A DNA stretch of 64,000 bases from Corella eumyota (Eukaryota > Chordata > Ascidiacea > Phlebobranchia > Corellidae), in contig OY720100.1 in the NCBI GenBank assembly GCA_963082875.1, forward strand, positions 16,826,591-16,890,590, in the 5' to 3' direction. How positions within the stretch are numbered: the first letter of the stretch is position 1; each line of letters starts with the position of its first letter. A program made the translations under genes and the position numbers. The notes under the pieces were generated by a model that had not been told where the DNA came from, searched no databases, and saw nothing but the letters and a program-made list of their open reading frames with translations. This document shows positions 43,231 through 56,200 of this stretch, piece after piece.

Positions 43231-46200
43231 CTACACTTGGTTCTTTTTCTTGAGGTTTCTGCAATAAAAACAAGTTAAAATTAGGCATAATTTTATTAGC
43301 TGACTGGAAAATCGCAAACAATTACATTTTAAACATTTTTATTATATTTAAGTGTTTTTCAAGACAGCATTTCAGACTGGTGTATCATATAGTATTTTAT
43401 CAAATATTATTGTCGTCCCGGCAGGGATGAGTTTTTACCGGCAGCGTGGTGTAGTGGTAAGAACACTTGCTACACCACCATAAGGTCGTGGGTTCAATTC
43501 CCATTGATCTCATGCTGTAGCGTTCTTGAGTAAAGCGCTATAAACAGTATGAACTCCTGCTGAGCCAGCACTTAATCAGCAGTATAATTACCGGGCAATT
43601 ATAATCTATAATATTCCAAACTGCCACAGGAACTCGAGACTGGGTCGGACTAACTTATGTTACTCTATGTTTAAGTCACGCATTCGACTTTCCCACATCG
43701 AGGATAAAGATATATCCAAAAAAAAAAATCGTAAACAATTATATTTTAAACATTTTTTTTCATATTTAATTTTTTTTTCAATACAGTGTTTTAGTTTGGT
43801 GTATCATATAGTATTTCATCAAATATTATTGTATTAAAACTATGCACATAACCGCTTTTTAGAGATATTACAAAAAGCAAACCTACCTGTATTTATCTTT
43901 TAACATGATTGCATTTCTGTTTTGAAACTTAAAATTGTCCAAGATCATTGCCCAGTGTCCAGCTCCAAATCTTTTAATTCCTTTCTTTAAGTTTTCGATT
44001 TCCCAGTTTGACCAAACCTAAAAAATCATTTTAAAAATAATGATTTAAAAAAACAATAAATTACCAAAATTTAAAGTCTGTAAGAATAATGTCGAACATT
44101 TTCTGCTACATAAAACAAAGAAGTTAACTTTATATTTTAAATTTAAGGGTTAAAGGGCTAATCTATATATAATAAAACCAAGTCTACAATATATACATAT
44201 AAATCTATGTTCAATTTATATGTTTTTAGAATTATTATAAGCAAATACTAACTGAGAGTTGTGACCATATTACAACAACTTAAATGTCGACCATAGGACA
44301 CGCTATTATCGAGTAATTTAAGTTTTAATAAAAAGTAAAATAGAAACCAAATTTTTACTTTTCTTGTAAATTTTTTTCCTGGGTAAACTAAACCTTCGTT
44401 GAAATCATTGAGCGCCTGTTTTTTACTCACAAAGTTTGGACTTAAAATTGATTCATCCCAGTTCAGGGAAACCCCCTCGCCATCCCATAATCTTCTTTTG
44501 CCTGGAAAATAATTTTTAAATTGATTTCAGTTAAAACAATGTCTTAATGATTTTTATGGATAGAGTTTTAGTAAAAAATTAAATTTTGAAAGAATTTTTA
44601 TTTAAATAAAATTAATAAAAAAATTGATTTTTAAGTTTTAATATTATTTAAAAAAATATTTCCAATAAAGTTTAAAAAGCAAAGTGTTTCCAAAACCTTT
44701 GTGGGGTAATTTAGTTGGCGTTGAACTAAACAGGGAGGTTTTGTTTCTTTTTGGAAACACTGGAGAAACAGGGTTGCCAAGTTTTTTTTTAGATTTTTTG
44801 TCGAGTTTTGTTGATAGTTTGTATTCAGTTTGAACCTGATTTGTTTCTTTTGTACCGGGGTCCATAACCTAAATTATAATGTTTAATAATTTAAAAAATG
44901 TTACAGAAATAAAATATTTAGCCAATGTTAATTATTTATACTAAAACCGGCAGCGTGGTGTAGAGGTAAGAACACTCAGTTGACCACACATGAGGTTGTG
45001 GGTTTGACCCCATTACTCTCATGCTATAGCGCCCTTGAGTAAGGCGCTATAAACGATACAAACTCCTGCTGAGTCAGCACTTAATTACCAGGTAATTATA
45101 ATCTATAATATTCCAAACTGCTAAAGGCAACTCGAGACTGGGTCGGAGTAACTGTTGTTACTCTATGTTTAGGTTACACATTCGACCATTCCACATCGAG
45201 GATAAAAATATATACAAAAAAAAAAGGTAATAGTTTTTAATTGTTGTAATATGATCGCAACTTAAAACTAATATTTGCCCAAGATAATTCACCTGCGCAC
45301 CACAAATGGCAGTTTTATTCATGCATAGGCTTATAAATTAGACATACATATATGTCGTCCACTAAGCTTTATTATATTAAAATTACTGACCTTATTTTGG
45401 TTTTTAGTTTTTTCTTCATTTTCAGTTTTTCTTGGTTGTTCTTTTGTGGAGTTTTCATCTATAACAAGGACATCACTACTTGAAAAACTTTCATTTGTTG
45501 AATTTAAATCATTTTCACAACTTGAATCTGTTACATTTTCTGGACTTTTATGAACAGAAACCGTTGTAATGTTCCCGTTATTTAAAGAGGTATTTAAAAC
45601 AGAAATACTTGAATTGGAGCTAAATTCATAAGCTTCTTGATTTTCAGTTGGCATATTTTTAGAAAATCGACTATTTTGAACAGAATTTTTTTGCGAGTTT
45701 TTAGTATTAGTATCAGAGCAGTCCATTTTTTCAGATTCTGTTAAAACTTCTTCATCATCTGATCTGTTGTGATGATTATTTTGTGAGCTTGAATTTGTAC
45801 TTAAATTATCAGCAGAAGAAATGGAGTTAGTGTTATTTAAATCTGTTGAATTGTCTGTGCTATTAGGATTTAAATTCATGTTATCTGTGGTGGGTAAGGT
45901 GTGATTATTACTACTAACTCGAGAACTTAAATCATTTTGGAAATCACCATTTTCAGTGTCATCATTTTCGTTTTCTGAGCTAGACCGAAAACTTTCAATG
46001 TTTTCATCTGAATTTGTTTCATTTATGATGTCATAGTTATTATTGTGAGGTGGTTGATTGCTTAAGTTTAAATTTTTTTCGGGTGTTTTGTGAATTATTT
46101 TGTTTGGAGATTTAGCAAATGGATTTATAGATTTTATTGACCTAAAAAAATTCTTAATTTTAAACTTTTAAAATAAAATGTTAACTACTTATTATTTTAG

Positions 46201-49200
46201 TTTTAAGTAAATTTAAGCCATTTCCTTATTAAATTGTAAAGCTTAATTGGATAGCTTTTAAATGTTTATTAAAGTTGTTTTAAATTTTTTTTACCTCCGT
46301 TTGTTGTTTGCTAATCTCTTCATATATAAAGATTCTAAAATGTAAATTATAAAAGATGTTAAAAATATAAGATAACAAATTAATAGCCTATAGAATTGTA
46401 ATATTATTTTTTTAAGCTTAAATTTTTTTCTAAATGCCCAAAAACTAAGTTTTTGTGTATTTATTAGTTAAACAAAAAATTATAAAAGCAAGAGAATAGC
46501 AACAAACCATTTTGTAATAATTTATTATATTCTTCTTTTTGAGGTTCGCCATGTAGTAATATACTCGTAAAATCTTGATCTGTTTCGTATTCAATGATCG
46601 ATTGAGCCAACATATTTCTCCATCTAGTACAGATAATATTAATTGAATAAAGAAATGTATAAATATACTTTAAAAGGGCAAGTCGTGAACCAATAGGGGG
46701 CATAGTAAACAATGTTTATTTTAATTGTATAAATTAACTTAATCTACTACTCTTGTGTAACTTAATCAACTACTCTTGTCGTTTTTATATTAGGCAGTTG
46801 TCAATAGTATTTTTAATACAGCATATTTCAAACTTTGGTATTACCCATATTAAACTGTAACCCTGCTTGCACTAACTATTTTATTAACTTAATACACTAG
46901 TAATTAGAACTATATGTCTTTAATAACATTAAAATAACAGTAGTGCACACTGTTCATTATAGGTTTTTAAAGCAACTGACTTTTAAAAACCCACAAGTAA
47001 AATATTTCATAACACGAAAATAAAGCTTTTACTATTTGCCTAATTAAAGCTTAAATATAAACTTTAAAAATAGTTACTTTTACTAGCTAAAAAAAACAGA
47101 CTATTAATGGAATATTAACCTGTCTTTGAGATTACCAGGAGACCTGTATTCTGGGAAATTTAAAGATGATAAAATCTGGGCCCATCGTCCGATTCCTAGT
47201 TTCTTAACTCCATGGAACAACATGGCGTCCTCTAGTGGTGTAAATATCTGAAAAGTAAATCAAATAATAAAATCAAGTTTTAAGACTTAAGTTTAAAATA
47301 TTTAATATTTTTTATGTCAAAAGTTGTAGCGTATTATGTAAAAATGCAATAACTTTAGCATGTTTTATATTATTTTTTTTATTGAATTGTCATATTAATT
47401 CCAGTTTAAATTATCATTGGTACTCATTGGTAATAAATTAATTTAAGTAACAACAAAAGTTATAACTAACATGTTTTTTCCTGAAGTTTTTAGCTTGCAT
47501 TTGTATAAAAGTGGTGTTTAGTTCATTGCTTCTAAAAACAGTTCTTAAGATTATAATTTGTTGAATACAGATTTATATTAAGTCAAAGTTTATTTTAAAA
47601 AATCTACATTAATAACCCAGACTTAGGAAGCTCCTTTGTCAATTCAGTAGATTTTACAGTTTAGTAATTTGTATGAAAAGCATGCTATAATATTGTTACA
47701 AAAACTCTTCAATTGGCCAATTGCATTATGCATATAAATACTTCCTTGTGCCATACTTTTTTATGTTGTGGTATAGTTAACTTTAAAAAGAAATTTAAGA
47801 ATTAATTTAAATACTTTTTGTTTCTTTCCTCCCATTCCTCCATAATGTTGTTCACATTATTTTCACTTATTGGAAGTTCATGTAATTGAGGTTCTGCTTG
47901 GCCAGTGGTGTTTTGATCATTATTCTCAATTTCGACATTTTTACTCAAGTTTTTATGCATGTTGATAGCAACACTATTAAGGACATTTGGACCCCCTTTT
48001 TGACTGCCATTTTTGTCATGATTGCCAACATGTTGAGTGTTACTAGCAATTTGTATTGAGTTCTGATTTTTTTGCAAACTGTTAGTATGGTTATTGTTAA
48101 GTGAGGTATTTAAGTTATTTTGCAGCATTACTTTTTCCTCAGGTGGTCGTTTTTTAGATGAATTATCGAAAGTTTTTTCATTTATGTCAGTGCAGTTTTC
48201 TAAAACTTTTTTTTTTTTGGTTCTAATTTGGTTTTCTTTGGGCACTGATTGTTTACTTTTGTAACTAAAGTTACTTAGACTTTCGCATCTTGCGCTTAAA
48301 CTTAAAGATTGCTCTGATGTTTTATCATCATCATAAACATAACCCTTTTTACACGCTTTTGTTAAAATTAAATTCACTTTCTCTTCGAATATTGATTTAC
48401 TCGATTCAGATTCATCAGATAAACTTTCATTTTGATGATCTAAAAAGTTTGTATCATATAATTTGTTTAGTCAGTTAATTAAATAATTGACACATTAAAA
48501 ATATTTAAATAATTTAAATACCAGGGTTGGTCTGATGCTCATTGAATTTTTGTTGAAATTTTAAATCCAACTAAAAAGAAAAATATAAATTATGTTCTTG
48601 TTTACCAACTTTACTGATTAAGTTTTATTAATAAAATTAATTCTTAAGGACTTTTTTTTGCAAATTAATTCCTAAAATGAGATTTAATATCACTAGAAAA
48701 TAATGGTATCTCTATTTTTATGAAAACTTTTATAGAATTAACACTTGTTAGAAAAAATACAAAAATTTAATTAAAAGCAATTTTCATAAGAACCTCATCT
48801 GCCAATGTTTTAGGCAAGCAGTGAAAAGTCAGGTTAATAATATCAGCTGTGAGTTTCTCATAATCTATAATATCAACTCTACAACATTCTAATGAGTTCG
48901 ATGATATTAAACTTTGAAATAATTCCTCAGATTCCTAAAAACATGTTATTTGTTAAAACATTTTATTTAATATCATTTAATAATTTTTTTAAATATTTGT
49001 TAGTTCAGTAGGTTAAAATTTATGTTAATTTCTTAAAGAAAGAATTGGCAGTATTGTAAAATGGTGTTAAAAATATATTTAAAAGAGTTATTTACATATA
49101 TAATATATATGATGTTATCCTTATTAAATAAAATTTAATTTTAACTTCAACCTCTAAAAACATTTCCAAAGCTTCCTTTAGTTTTTGGTTCGTTAAACTT

Positions 49201-50679
49201 TTTATGATAGTTTTAAGTATTTCAATAATTTCTTCCAATGTAATCGTAGTATTTTGAAGTGAACCTAAAAAACAAATCAATTTTAAATAATGTTATAATA
49301 AAAATGTGGAGTTTTCTTTTATTTTATAAACTGAAAAATATTATTTGTTATTGGGTAACTTTTGTATATATAAAAAATACTACATTAAACTACATGCTTA
49401 GTCGATTGCAAAATATATTTAAGTTTTTTAAACATGAAACTATTTTTTTGCACAACCTAAACTCGGAGTAACATCAGTTACTCCGACCTAGTCTCAAGTT
49501 GACTTTGGCAGTTGTATTTTGATTATAATTGCCCGATAATTAAGCTGCTGATTAAGTGTTGGCTTAGCAGGAGTTCATACTGTTTATAGCGCCTTACTCA
49601 AGAGGACTACTGCATGAGAGCATTGAGGATTAAACCCACGACCTCATGTGTGGTGTAGCAAGTGTTCTAACCACTAGATCACCCTGCCTGCCTGCCGGTT
49701 AATTAACAAGGTTTTAATGATAATTAATTACTTAAATCACTCAGCTGAGACACTTTTCTAACAACACAAAACAAAAGTTTCAAAAAATTCGATTCCAAAG
49801 TTTTATCAATTGAAAGTAAATCGATCTCCAACAAATCCTCGTATTCTAAAAATAAATTTTCAATGTTTATAAAATAGGTTTTAATAATTGACCGGCAGCG
49901 TGGTGTAGTGGTAAAAACGGTTGCTACACCACACATGAGGTCATGGGTTAAATCCCCAATGATCTCATGCTGTAGCGCCATTGAGTAAGGCGCTATAAAC
50001 AATATGAACTCCTGCTGAGCCAGCACTCGATCAGCAGCATAATTATTGGGCAATTATAATCTATAATATCCCAAACTGCCACAGGCAACTCGAGACTGGG
50101 TCGGAGTAACTAATGTTAGTCTATGTTTAAGTTGCGCATTCGACTTTCCCACATCGAGGATAAAGATATACACAAAAAAAATAAATAAATAGAAAAATAA
50201 ACAAAATATTCTACTTTATTTTGGCTAAATTGCTAAAGTGTTTTTTAGTTTGATTTTGGAAATTTCTTTTAATTTAAAAATAGGTTTTTTAAAACTTATT
50301 TAATTATGTTTAAATGCACAATAATAAGATAAATATATTATTTAGTCTGTTGTTAAGAAAGTAAAAAGAATTTCTTTTCGTGATTTTTAAATTTAAACCT
50401 AGTTTTTTTTATAGTAGTTTGATTATAATCCTCCTATATATGTTAAAAATGCGTTGTTTTATGTAAATTATAACAAAAGAATGATTGTATTAACGCTATT
50501 AAAAAAAAACGTTTTTATAAATTTTGTCAACTGTAAAATTGATAATATTTATCAAAATTAAACAAAAAATCAGCATTTTTACCTTTCCATACTTGGTTCT
50601 CAGCAAAATACTTTAAAGATAAGTTTATTAAGTAATCTTGCGCGATTTTATGGACAAATCTTTCCATTTTTTTCTCCAT
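43231..50679 (-). CDS. TRF-like telomere-binding protein with two telobox-Myb domains
   Basis: Fourteen exons: 50,679-50,583; 49,845-49,732; 49,264-49,152; 48,934-48,794; 48,570-48,522; 48,439 to about 47,856; 47,247-47,120; 46,623-46,508; 46,334-46,295; 46,141-45,391; 44,868-44,697; 44,501-44,431; 44,017-43,887; 43,258-43,231. Phases agree at every junction except the exon 6 donor, which is uncertain (47,856 keeps frame). The product is about 840 residues. Exons 1-4 are helical and fit a TRFH-type dimerisation domain. Exons 7-8 encode Myb 1 (FHGVKKLGIGRWAQIL ... NLKDRWRNM). Exons 13-14 encode Myb 2 (WEIENLKKGIKRFGAGHWAM ... AIMLKDKYRNLKKK), which matches the C-terminal DNA-binding domain of TRF1/TRF2 that binds TTAGGG repeats. 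Long Asn/Ser-rich linkers separate them. Two telobox domains are unusual for a metazoan TRF. Two adjacent genes or isoforms remain possible. Confidence 0.75.
43437..43718 (+). repeat. SINE family 1, near full length
   Basis: Best copy for the consensus. Head ACCGGCAGCGTGGTGTAGTG (box A), GGTCGTGGGTTCAATTCCC (box B), body CTCCTGCTGAGCCAGCACTT, end CCACATCGAGGATAAAGATA and an A-rich tail. It lies in the last intron of the TRF-like gene. Confidence 0.9.
44946..45217 (+). repeat. SINE family 1
   Basis: Plus-strand copy from ACCGGCAGCGTGGTGTAGAG to CCACATCGAGGATAAAAATA plus an A run, in an intron of the TRF-like gene. Confidence 0.88.
49450..49700 (-). repeat. SINE family 1
   Basis: Minus-strand copy with AGTAACATCAGTTACTCCGA and the box B/box A end (ACCTCATGTGTGGTGTAGCA on the plus strand), in intron 2 of the TRF-like gene, a few bases from exon 2. 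Confidence 0.85.
49890..50173 (+). repeat. SINE family 1
   Basis: Full-length plus-strand copy (ACCGGCAGCGTGGTGTAGTG to CCACATCGAGGATAAAGATA and an A-rich tail) in intron 1. Together with the 49,450 copy it brackets TRF exon 2 in inverted orientation. Confidence 0.9.
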
Positions 50680-51635
50680 TTTAAATTTGAAACAAAATTT
50701 TAAATAAATTTCCGGGTATTACCCTACTAGTAATGTTTTAAACGGAGGTAGTAACTAAAATGTGATTAGTTTCACTTTATCCTCAGCTTGACTTATTTTT
50801 TTATAATAATATAGTTTTTATGGAACAAATTGTTTTAAATATTATATTTATTGTTTTTTTTTGTAAAAATTTTGATTACCATTTAGAAAGGAAATTATGA
50901 AATAATAGCAAAACAAAACCTTTAGCTTAAAACATATTAATTAAATTATTTTCCATGAGTAATAGAATATAAAATGATGTAATTTTTAAATGCTAATTAA
51001 TTAAAAAACTATAACTATTAGAATATAACCTACATACTATTTTCTTAACTAGTGAGCATTTTAGAATGTATATTTTAAATAAGTCAAGAAGAAAATAAAG
51101 GCATAAATTCTACAGCCTTAATTTCTGAGGCATCAATTTATTTCTAAAATATCTTCAGTTTCTAACTAAAAACATCCAATATGTCGTGAATATATTTTTA
51201 AGTTTACTTAAATTTATTAAAATAACATATAAAATAAGGTTATGAAAATTAATAGCCCACAGACGTATATAAAATCACAGAATATACTAAATATGATTAA
51301 AATATTGCATATATAAGATATAACATTTATTGAAAGATTTTAAAGTCTAAATCTTTTTTGTTTGTACAATAATAAGAATTGACTACGAAGGATAAGCATG
51401 GGTATACTAAGCATGAGTATATGAATATGCACAAGTTTAATATCTCATATTGGCACTATAACATTCATTAACTACAGTAAAAAATTTCAGTGATAAGTTA
51501 AAAACATTAAAAAATATAAAACAAGATTTGGCACCAAATAATCATATAGTTATAAGTTGTAATAAGTAATCTAGTAAAGCAACAGTTTAATGACAAATTA
51601 GGTAGTTGGTTGTATATAGTTAATTAAAAAGTTGA
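50680..51635. other. Spacer between the TRF-like gene start and the sulfotransferase 3' end
   Basis: About 0.95 kb, AT-rich. It must contain the TRF-like promoter and the sulfotransferase 3' untranslated region. No specific site recognised. Confidence 0.4.
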
Positions 51636-52640
51636 CTACAATTCATAGGTGAATTCGATGTCAGTATCTTTTAACTTCTCATTAACTTTTATATCAATTT
51701 GTTTGACCTGATCTTCCGACAAATGATTTTTCCAATCACCCACATCTCCTTTTCTGTAAAATTTACTGATACTTTCCCCAAAAGTGGCTCCTTTTTTCAT
51801 CTGCTTGAACGAGGTCACTTCGGCAACTTTCTGAATTCCTGCATCATTGATTTCAATATTCAAAAAATCAGCTATTTTGTGGATTTCTTTCACAGGATCT
51901 TTTTTTATGTCTTCAAACACAACGAACATCACGTTGTCATCATTTCGATGTGGATACCAGGATAAAATATGTTCAGGATACCATTCACCTTTTTTGTTGC
52001 AGTTACGCTGCTCGCCTTTTATGTATTTTTGCACAAATTCATCAAAATCCACTGGATGGTCCGCAAGATATTTAGGGTTTTTCAAGTACGGCATATTTTT
52101 CGACATGTTGAACCACGAAATAAGTTGATCTCTAGGGTTTCGGATCACATAAATCATCTTCGTCTTCTTCATCTTCTCCATATTGAGCAAACTTGCATCC
52201 AAGTGAGTTGCTAGGACTCTACGTTTCCATGGTAACTTGTCAAACATCTCAAATTTAACTGGAGTTCCTGTCTCCAAATAAATATGAAACATCAGCATTT
52301 TTTTACTCATTTTTAAAATCTCAGGGTTGTCGTAATAGACAAGATTTTGCACGATATGTCGAACCCATGTTGTGCCTGTTTTCGGAAATGACGCGACGAT
52401 GACGTCATCTACTCTCGGCTCCCATTGATTCAAAACCAAATCAATCATTTCAGGTGAAAAGCCAGGCATTAGACGATAACCGTTGTACTCCAAGAAATTA
52501 GGATTGGTGAATTCTTTTTGAAAGTAATTTGTAAGTTCCGTAAAGTCTGGGCGATCTTTCTTTGGAATATAGGAGTACACATCTTTCAGCGTTTTGTTAA
52601 TTATAAAATGTCCAAATGGACTATGTAGCAGCAAAGTCAT
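51636..52640 (-). CDS. Cytosolic sulfotransferase (SULT family), intronless
   Basis: One uninterrupted frame of 334 residues. It transfers sulfate from PAPS to a hydroxyl or amine of a small molecule in the cytosol. Visible PAPS-binding motifs are the phosphosulfate loop FPKTGTTW (residues 85-92), the 3'-phosphate motif VIRNPRDQLISW (165-176, with the conserved Arg and Ser), and the C-terminal RKGDVGDWKNH (296-306). The probable catalytic base is His146 in LATHLDASLL. It is longer than the usual 285-300 residues because of an N-terminal stretch of about 40. There is no signal peptide. The absence of introns, while neighbours have many, suggests a retrocopy origin or intron loss. The substrate class cannot be told from sequence. 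It is head-to-head with the AIFM2-like gene, about 570 bp apart. Confidence 0.95.
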   Translation of the reverse strand: MTLLLHSPFGHFIINKTLKDVYSYIPKKDRPDFTELTNYFQKEFTNPNFLEYNGYRLMPGFSPEMIDLVLNQWEPRVDDVIVASFPKTGTTWVRHIVQNLVYYDNPEILKMSKKMLMFHIYLETGTPVKFEMFDKLPWKRRVLATHLDASLLNMEKMKKTKMIYVIRNPRDQLISWFNMSKNMPYLKNPKYLADHPVDFDEFVQKYIKGEQRNCNKKGEWYPEHILSWYPHRNDDNVMFVVFEDIKKDPVKEIHKIADFLNIEINDAGIQKVAEVTSFKQMKKGATFGESISKFYRKGDVGDWKNHLSEDQVKQIDIKVNEKLKDTDIEFTYEL

Positions 52641-53208
52641 TATTCCAAACTAAGGCACAGTATCTTATTTGAACAGAATGACAAGCAAAATAAGTCGATA
52701 TACGCCCATAATGACGACAAACTAATTAATCCGATTATCTGACTTGAAGCGCCCTCCGAGGGCTCAACGACATCACGTTTAAGTAACCGTTAGTTGGCGC
52801 TTTAACAAGTCACGTTCGCATTTTTGTTGTTTACATTTACATGGACATTTTTAGTCGAGAATTTCTTTGTTTTTGGTAAAATTGCGTCAGTTAAACTTAA
52901 AAAACATCAGCTTTATAAGGTAACATGATTAGTGGGTCTACTAGGAGACATTCTAGCTGTATATATTTACTACTGTGGGCAATTGGAATAATTTTAGCAG
53001 CATTTTTTTATTTGAACATTTGTAAAAAATTTTTAGCAAAAAATGTCAAATTGTTTAAGGCATGGGTATGAAAATTGAACACAGGACCCTTAATCTTAAG
53101 CCTTTTTTGGTCCCAAATAGTATTACTTTTAAAAATACAACTTGTTTGACTAAAAAGTTTATTGTTTTTTAATATTTTTTAGAGGTTTAAACTTTAACTT
53201 TGTTAAAA
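52641..53208. promoter_or_regulatory. Bidirectional spacer between the sulfotransferase and the AIFM2-like gene
   Basis: The 568-bp gap serves two divergent genes. The half next to the sulfotransferase is less AT-rich. A pyrimidine-rich TTTTTTAGAGG ends about 25 bp before the AIFM2 ATG and looks like a splice acceptor without an upstream exon. This would fit spliced-leader trans-splicing, known in tunicates. Inference only. Confidence 0.35.
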
Positions 53209-56200
53209 ATGATGTTTAAAATAGCAGTTGCTGCTTCCGTTGGTGGCCTTATTCTGTATGGTCGAAATTCCTACATTGAGTCAAAGTAATTACTTATTTA
53301 AGTTAATTTTCTATGTCAAATTTTAAAATTCAAAAAAAAAATTTAGCTACATATAAATTGGTGACAATAAATTATAACTTAGCAAATTAAAAATACGAAG
53401 GTCGAATGTGCAACCTAAACATAGAGTAACAAGTGCTACCCCAACCCGGACTCGAGTTGCCTTTAGCAATTTGGGATATTTTTAATTATAATTGCTCGGT
53501 ATTTAAGCTGTTGATTAAGTGTTGGCTCAGCAGGAGTTCATACTTTTTTTAGCGCCTTACCTAAGGGCGCTACAGCATGAGAGCAGTGGGGATTGAACAC
53601 ACAACCTCATGGTGGTGTAGCAAGTGTTTTTACCACTACACCATGCTGCTGGTTATTCTTGTAAGCTAACTTGGATTTACATTTTTGCAGGAAAGTTTTA
53701 AACAAGGACCAACATGTAGTAATTGTCGGGGGTGGATATGGGGGGGTGAGATTGGCCTCAAAGTTGAAAAATAAAGGAAGTTTCACTCTAGTTGACTCAA
53801 AAGATGCTATGCACCATAACATGGCTGCTTTAAGGTTTTTATTTAGTTTTAATTCGTATTTTTAATATATAACATCTTTATTAACCAATTCTTTTTGTGT
53901 ATTTTAAAAAACATGATTTTTATTTAGTATTTTTGACCTATCAGAAACATGTATAAACCCATTTTACTCTTTATTAAACAAAAAAAAGGCATGGCTGCAG
54001 TGGAAATCAAACCTAGGGTTCCATTCTTATAAATATCTAAATTTTAACAACTTTTTAAATTGTTGCCAGAAAAGTATTTACACTAGTAATAGAAAAGTTC
54101 TGTTGTTTTATTCAAAATGGGTTTGATTTCCATGTTGTTGCATTAATAAATTGTTTACAGATATTTCTTATTATTACTAACACATGAAATACTAAAACAA
54201 ATTTAAAGATTTTAATTTTCGATACAGAGCTGCAGTTATACCAGGATTTGTGAACAAAACTTATATTTATTATGAGCCAACATTTGGAGATAAATTTGAA
54301 CAGGGAAAAGTTATTGGAGTTGATACCAATCTTAAACAAGTTCAAGTAGAAAATAAAGAGGTAAACATTCAAAAAAATATTTTTTTAATTTAATTTTTTT
54401 ATTTTAGAGGTACTATGTTTAATTCCAACTGCTGCAATGACTTAACATTTCCAAATTAAATACTAACATTACATATTTTGAAATCATTTTTTTTTATTTA
54501 TTAGTTTAACTTTATTATTTAAATAACACAAGTTAAAAACAACCAAAGGGCGATAGAACTTTAAATTAATTAGTAAAATAAACAATTCCAAATCAAGTTT
54601 TGCTTAGCAGAATGCTTTAGGGTATACTTCTAAAGTAAACACTAGATTTATAAGCAAACACAATCTTTTCTTAGCATCTTGTGTAAATTTATATAAGATT
54701 GGGGTTTGATAATAAATGTGAGGTGATTGATATTATTTGTTAACAATACGTGATTTAAGAGTGTGATTTTACACTACCTAATTATAGCAAAACATATATT
54801 TCAATGTTTTCTAGTTTGATAGCTTACCTAAAATTGGAATGTTTTTTTGTCATTCTTATTATCTTATTAAAAATGCATTTTGAACAAAAGATTTTGTGTA
54901 AATATTGGGGTAAACATTTGTAGGAAAGTGACTAGATAACAATAATTTAATTTTAATTTGTTGTTTTATACCCTTTATTATTTTCAAGCTAAAATTAAGT
55001 TTTATACAACATTAAAATTTGCCCACTAAGTGGCAGTATAACTTACTTGATTTGGTCTCCATAAATATTTGCCCATGCACCACAAACAACAACTTTGTTT
55101 TTATTTTTAATTTCTGTATAAAATCCGGTAGTGTGGCGAACCGGTCATGGCGTCAGACTACGAGACAAAAGGTTTCGGGTTCGACCCGCACCAACGTCAC
55201 ACTATTCGCCCTTGAGCCCGGCGTTTACAGATAGCTCAAAACACGTCATAACAGCACACCCTTCCCCAATAAAAAAAATATAAAACCTATCACCTTAAGG
55301 TGATATGGAAAAAAAAAAGAAAAAAAAAATCTCTGTAAAATGGACACACTTTTTTTATACAGTTAACTAAGCTCCATTATACGTAAATATCAGTTCGTTT
55401 TAACTTACTTAACTTTAGTTTTATATATACAGCCAATCCCTTACACTCAACTTGTTCTGGCAACTGGTAGCTCCGGTCCCTTTCCAGGTAAAAACCAAAT
55501 CAATCTACCCACCCCTACTTTGATGGAGAAATATGAGAACTTCACGCAAGAAGTAAAGGAAGCTGAAGATATTATTATCATCGGAGGTGGAGCTGTTGGA
55601 TTGGAACTAGCTGGGGATATTAGGGATCAGTATAAAGATAAAAAGGTAAAAATTTCCCTTTTTTTAACTTAGATTTTTTAAGTTTTTTTTATTAATTTGA
55701 TTTGATTTTAAATTTTATCACTGGTTATTATAATACTAACTGCTGTATCATTAGAATGCATTTGTTCTATTTGATTAATTAGTTTATTTTTTTGTGTAAC
55801 GTTTGTTAATTACTCTAGTATTTTTAAAAATCACTCTAAATTTTTTAAATCAATTTTTCAGCAGTATTTTTTTAATATATTTGAGTTTTTAAAAACACAA
55901 TTTTATTTTGTTTATTTTTTTTTACTTTTTCTAAAGTAAATCTTTTTCCATTTTTGGATTTTTTTAAATTTTTTCATTGACATTTAACCAAGATTTTTTT
56001 TATTCACCAGATCACAGTATTACATAATACTGACGTTCTAGTTAATCCAACGTTGATACCAAAAGCCCAGGAAAAATTAAGGGAAAAATTAAAGCAAAAA
56101 AATATTGAAGTTGTGTACAGTAAGTATTATATTTATTAATTCTTAAATTATAGTAGGCGAGGTTATTGGTTTGATTCCCACTGCTTCTGTGTTGTATCAT

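Noticed and set aside
43437-43520. tRNA gene (clear box A and box B)
   Set aside because: The sequence continues into a conserved SINE body and A-rich tail and recurs about a dozen times; the tRNA part does not fold as a full cloverleaf on inspection.
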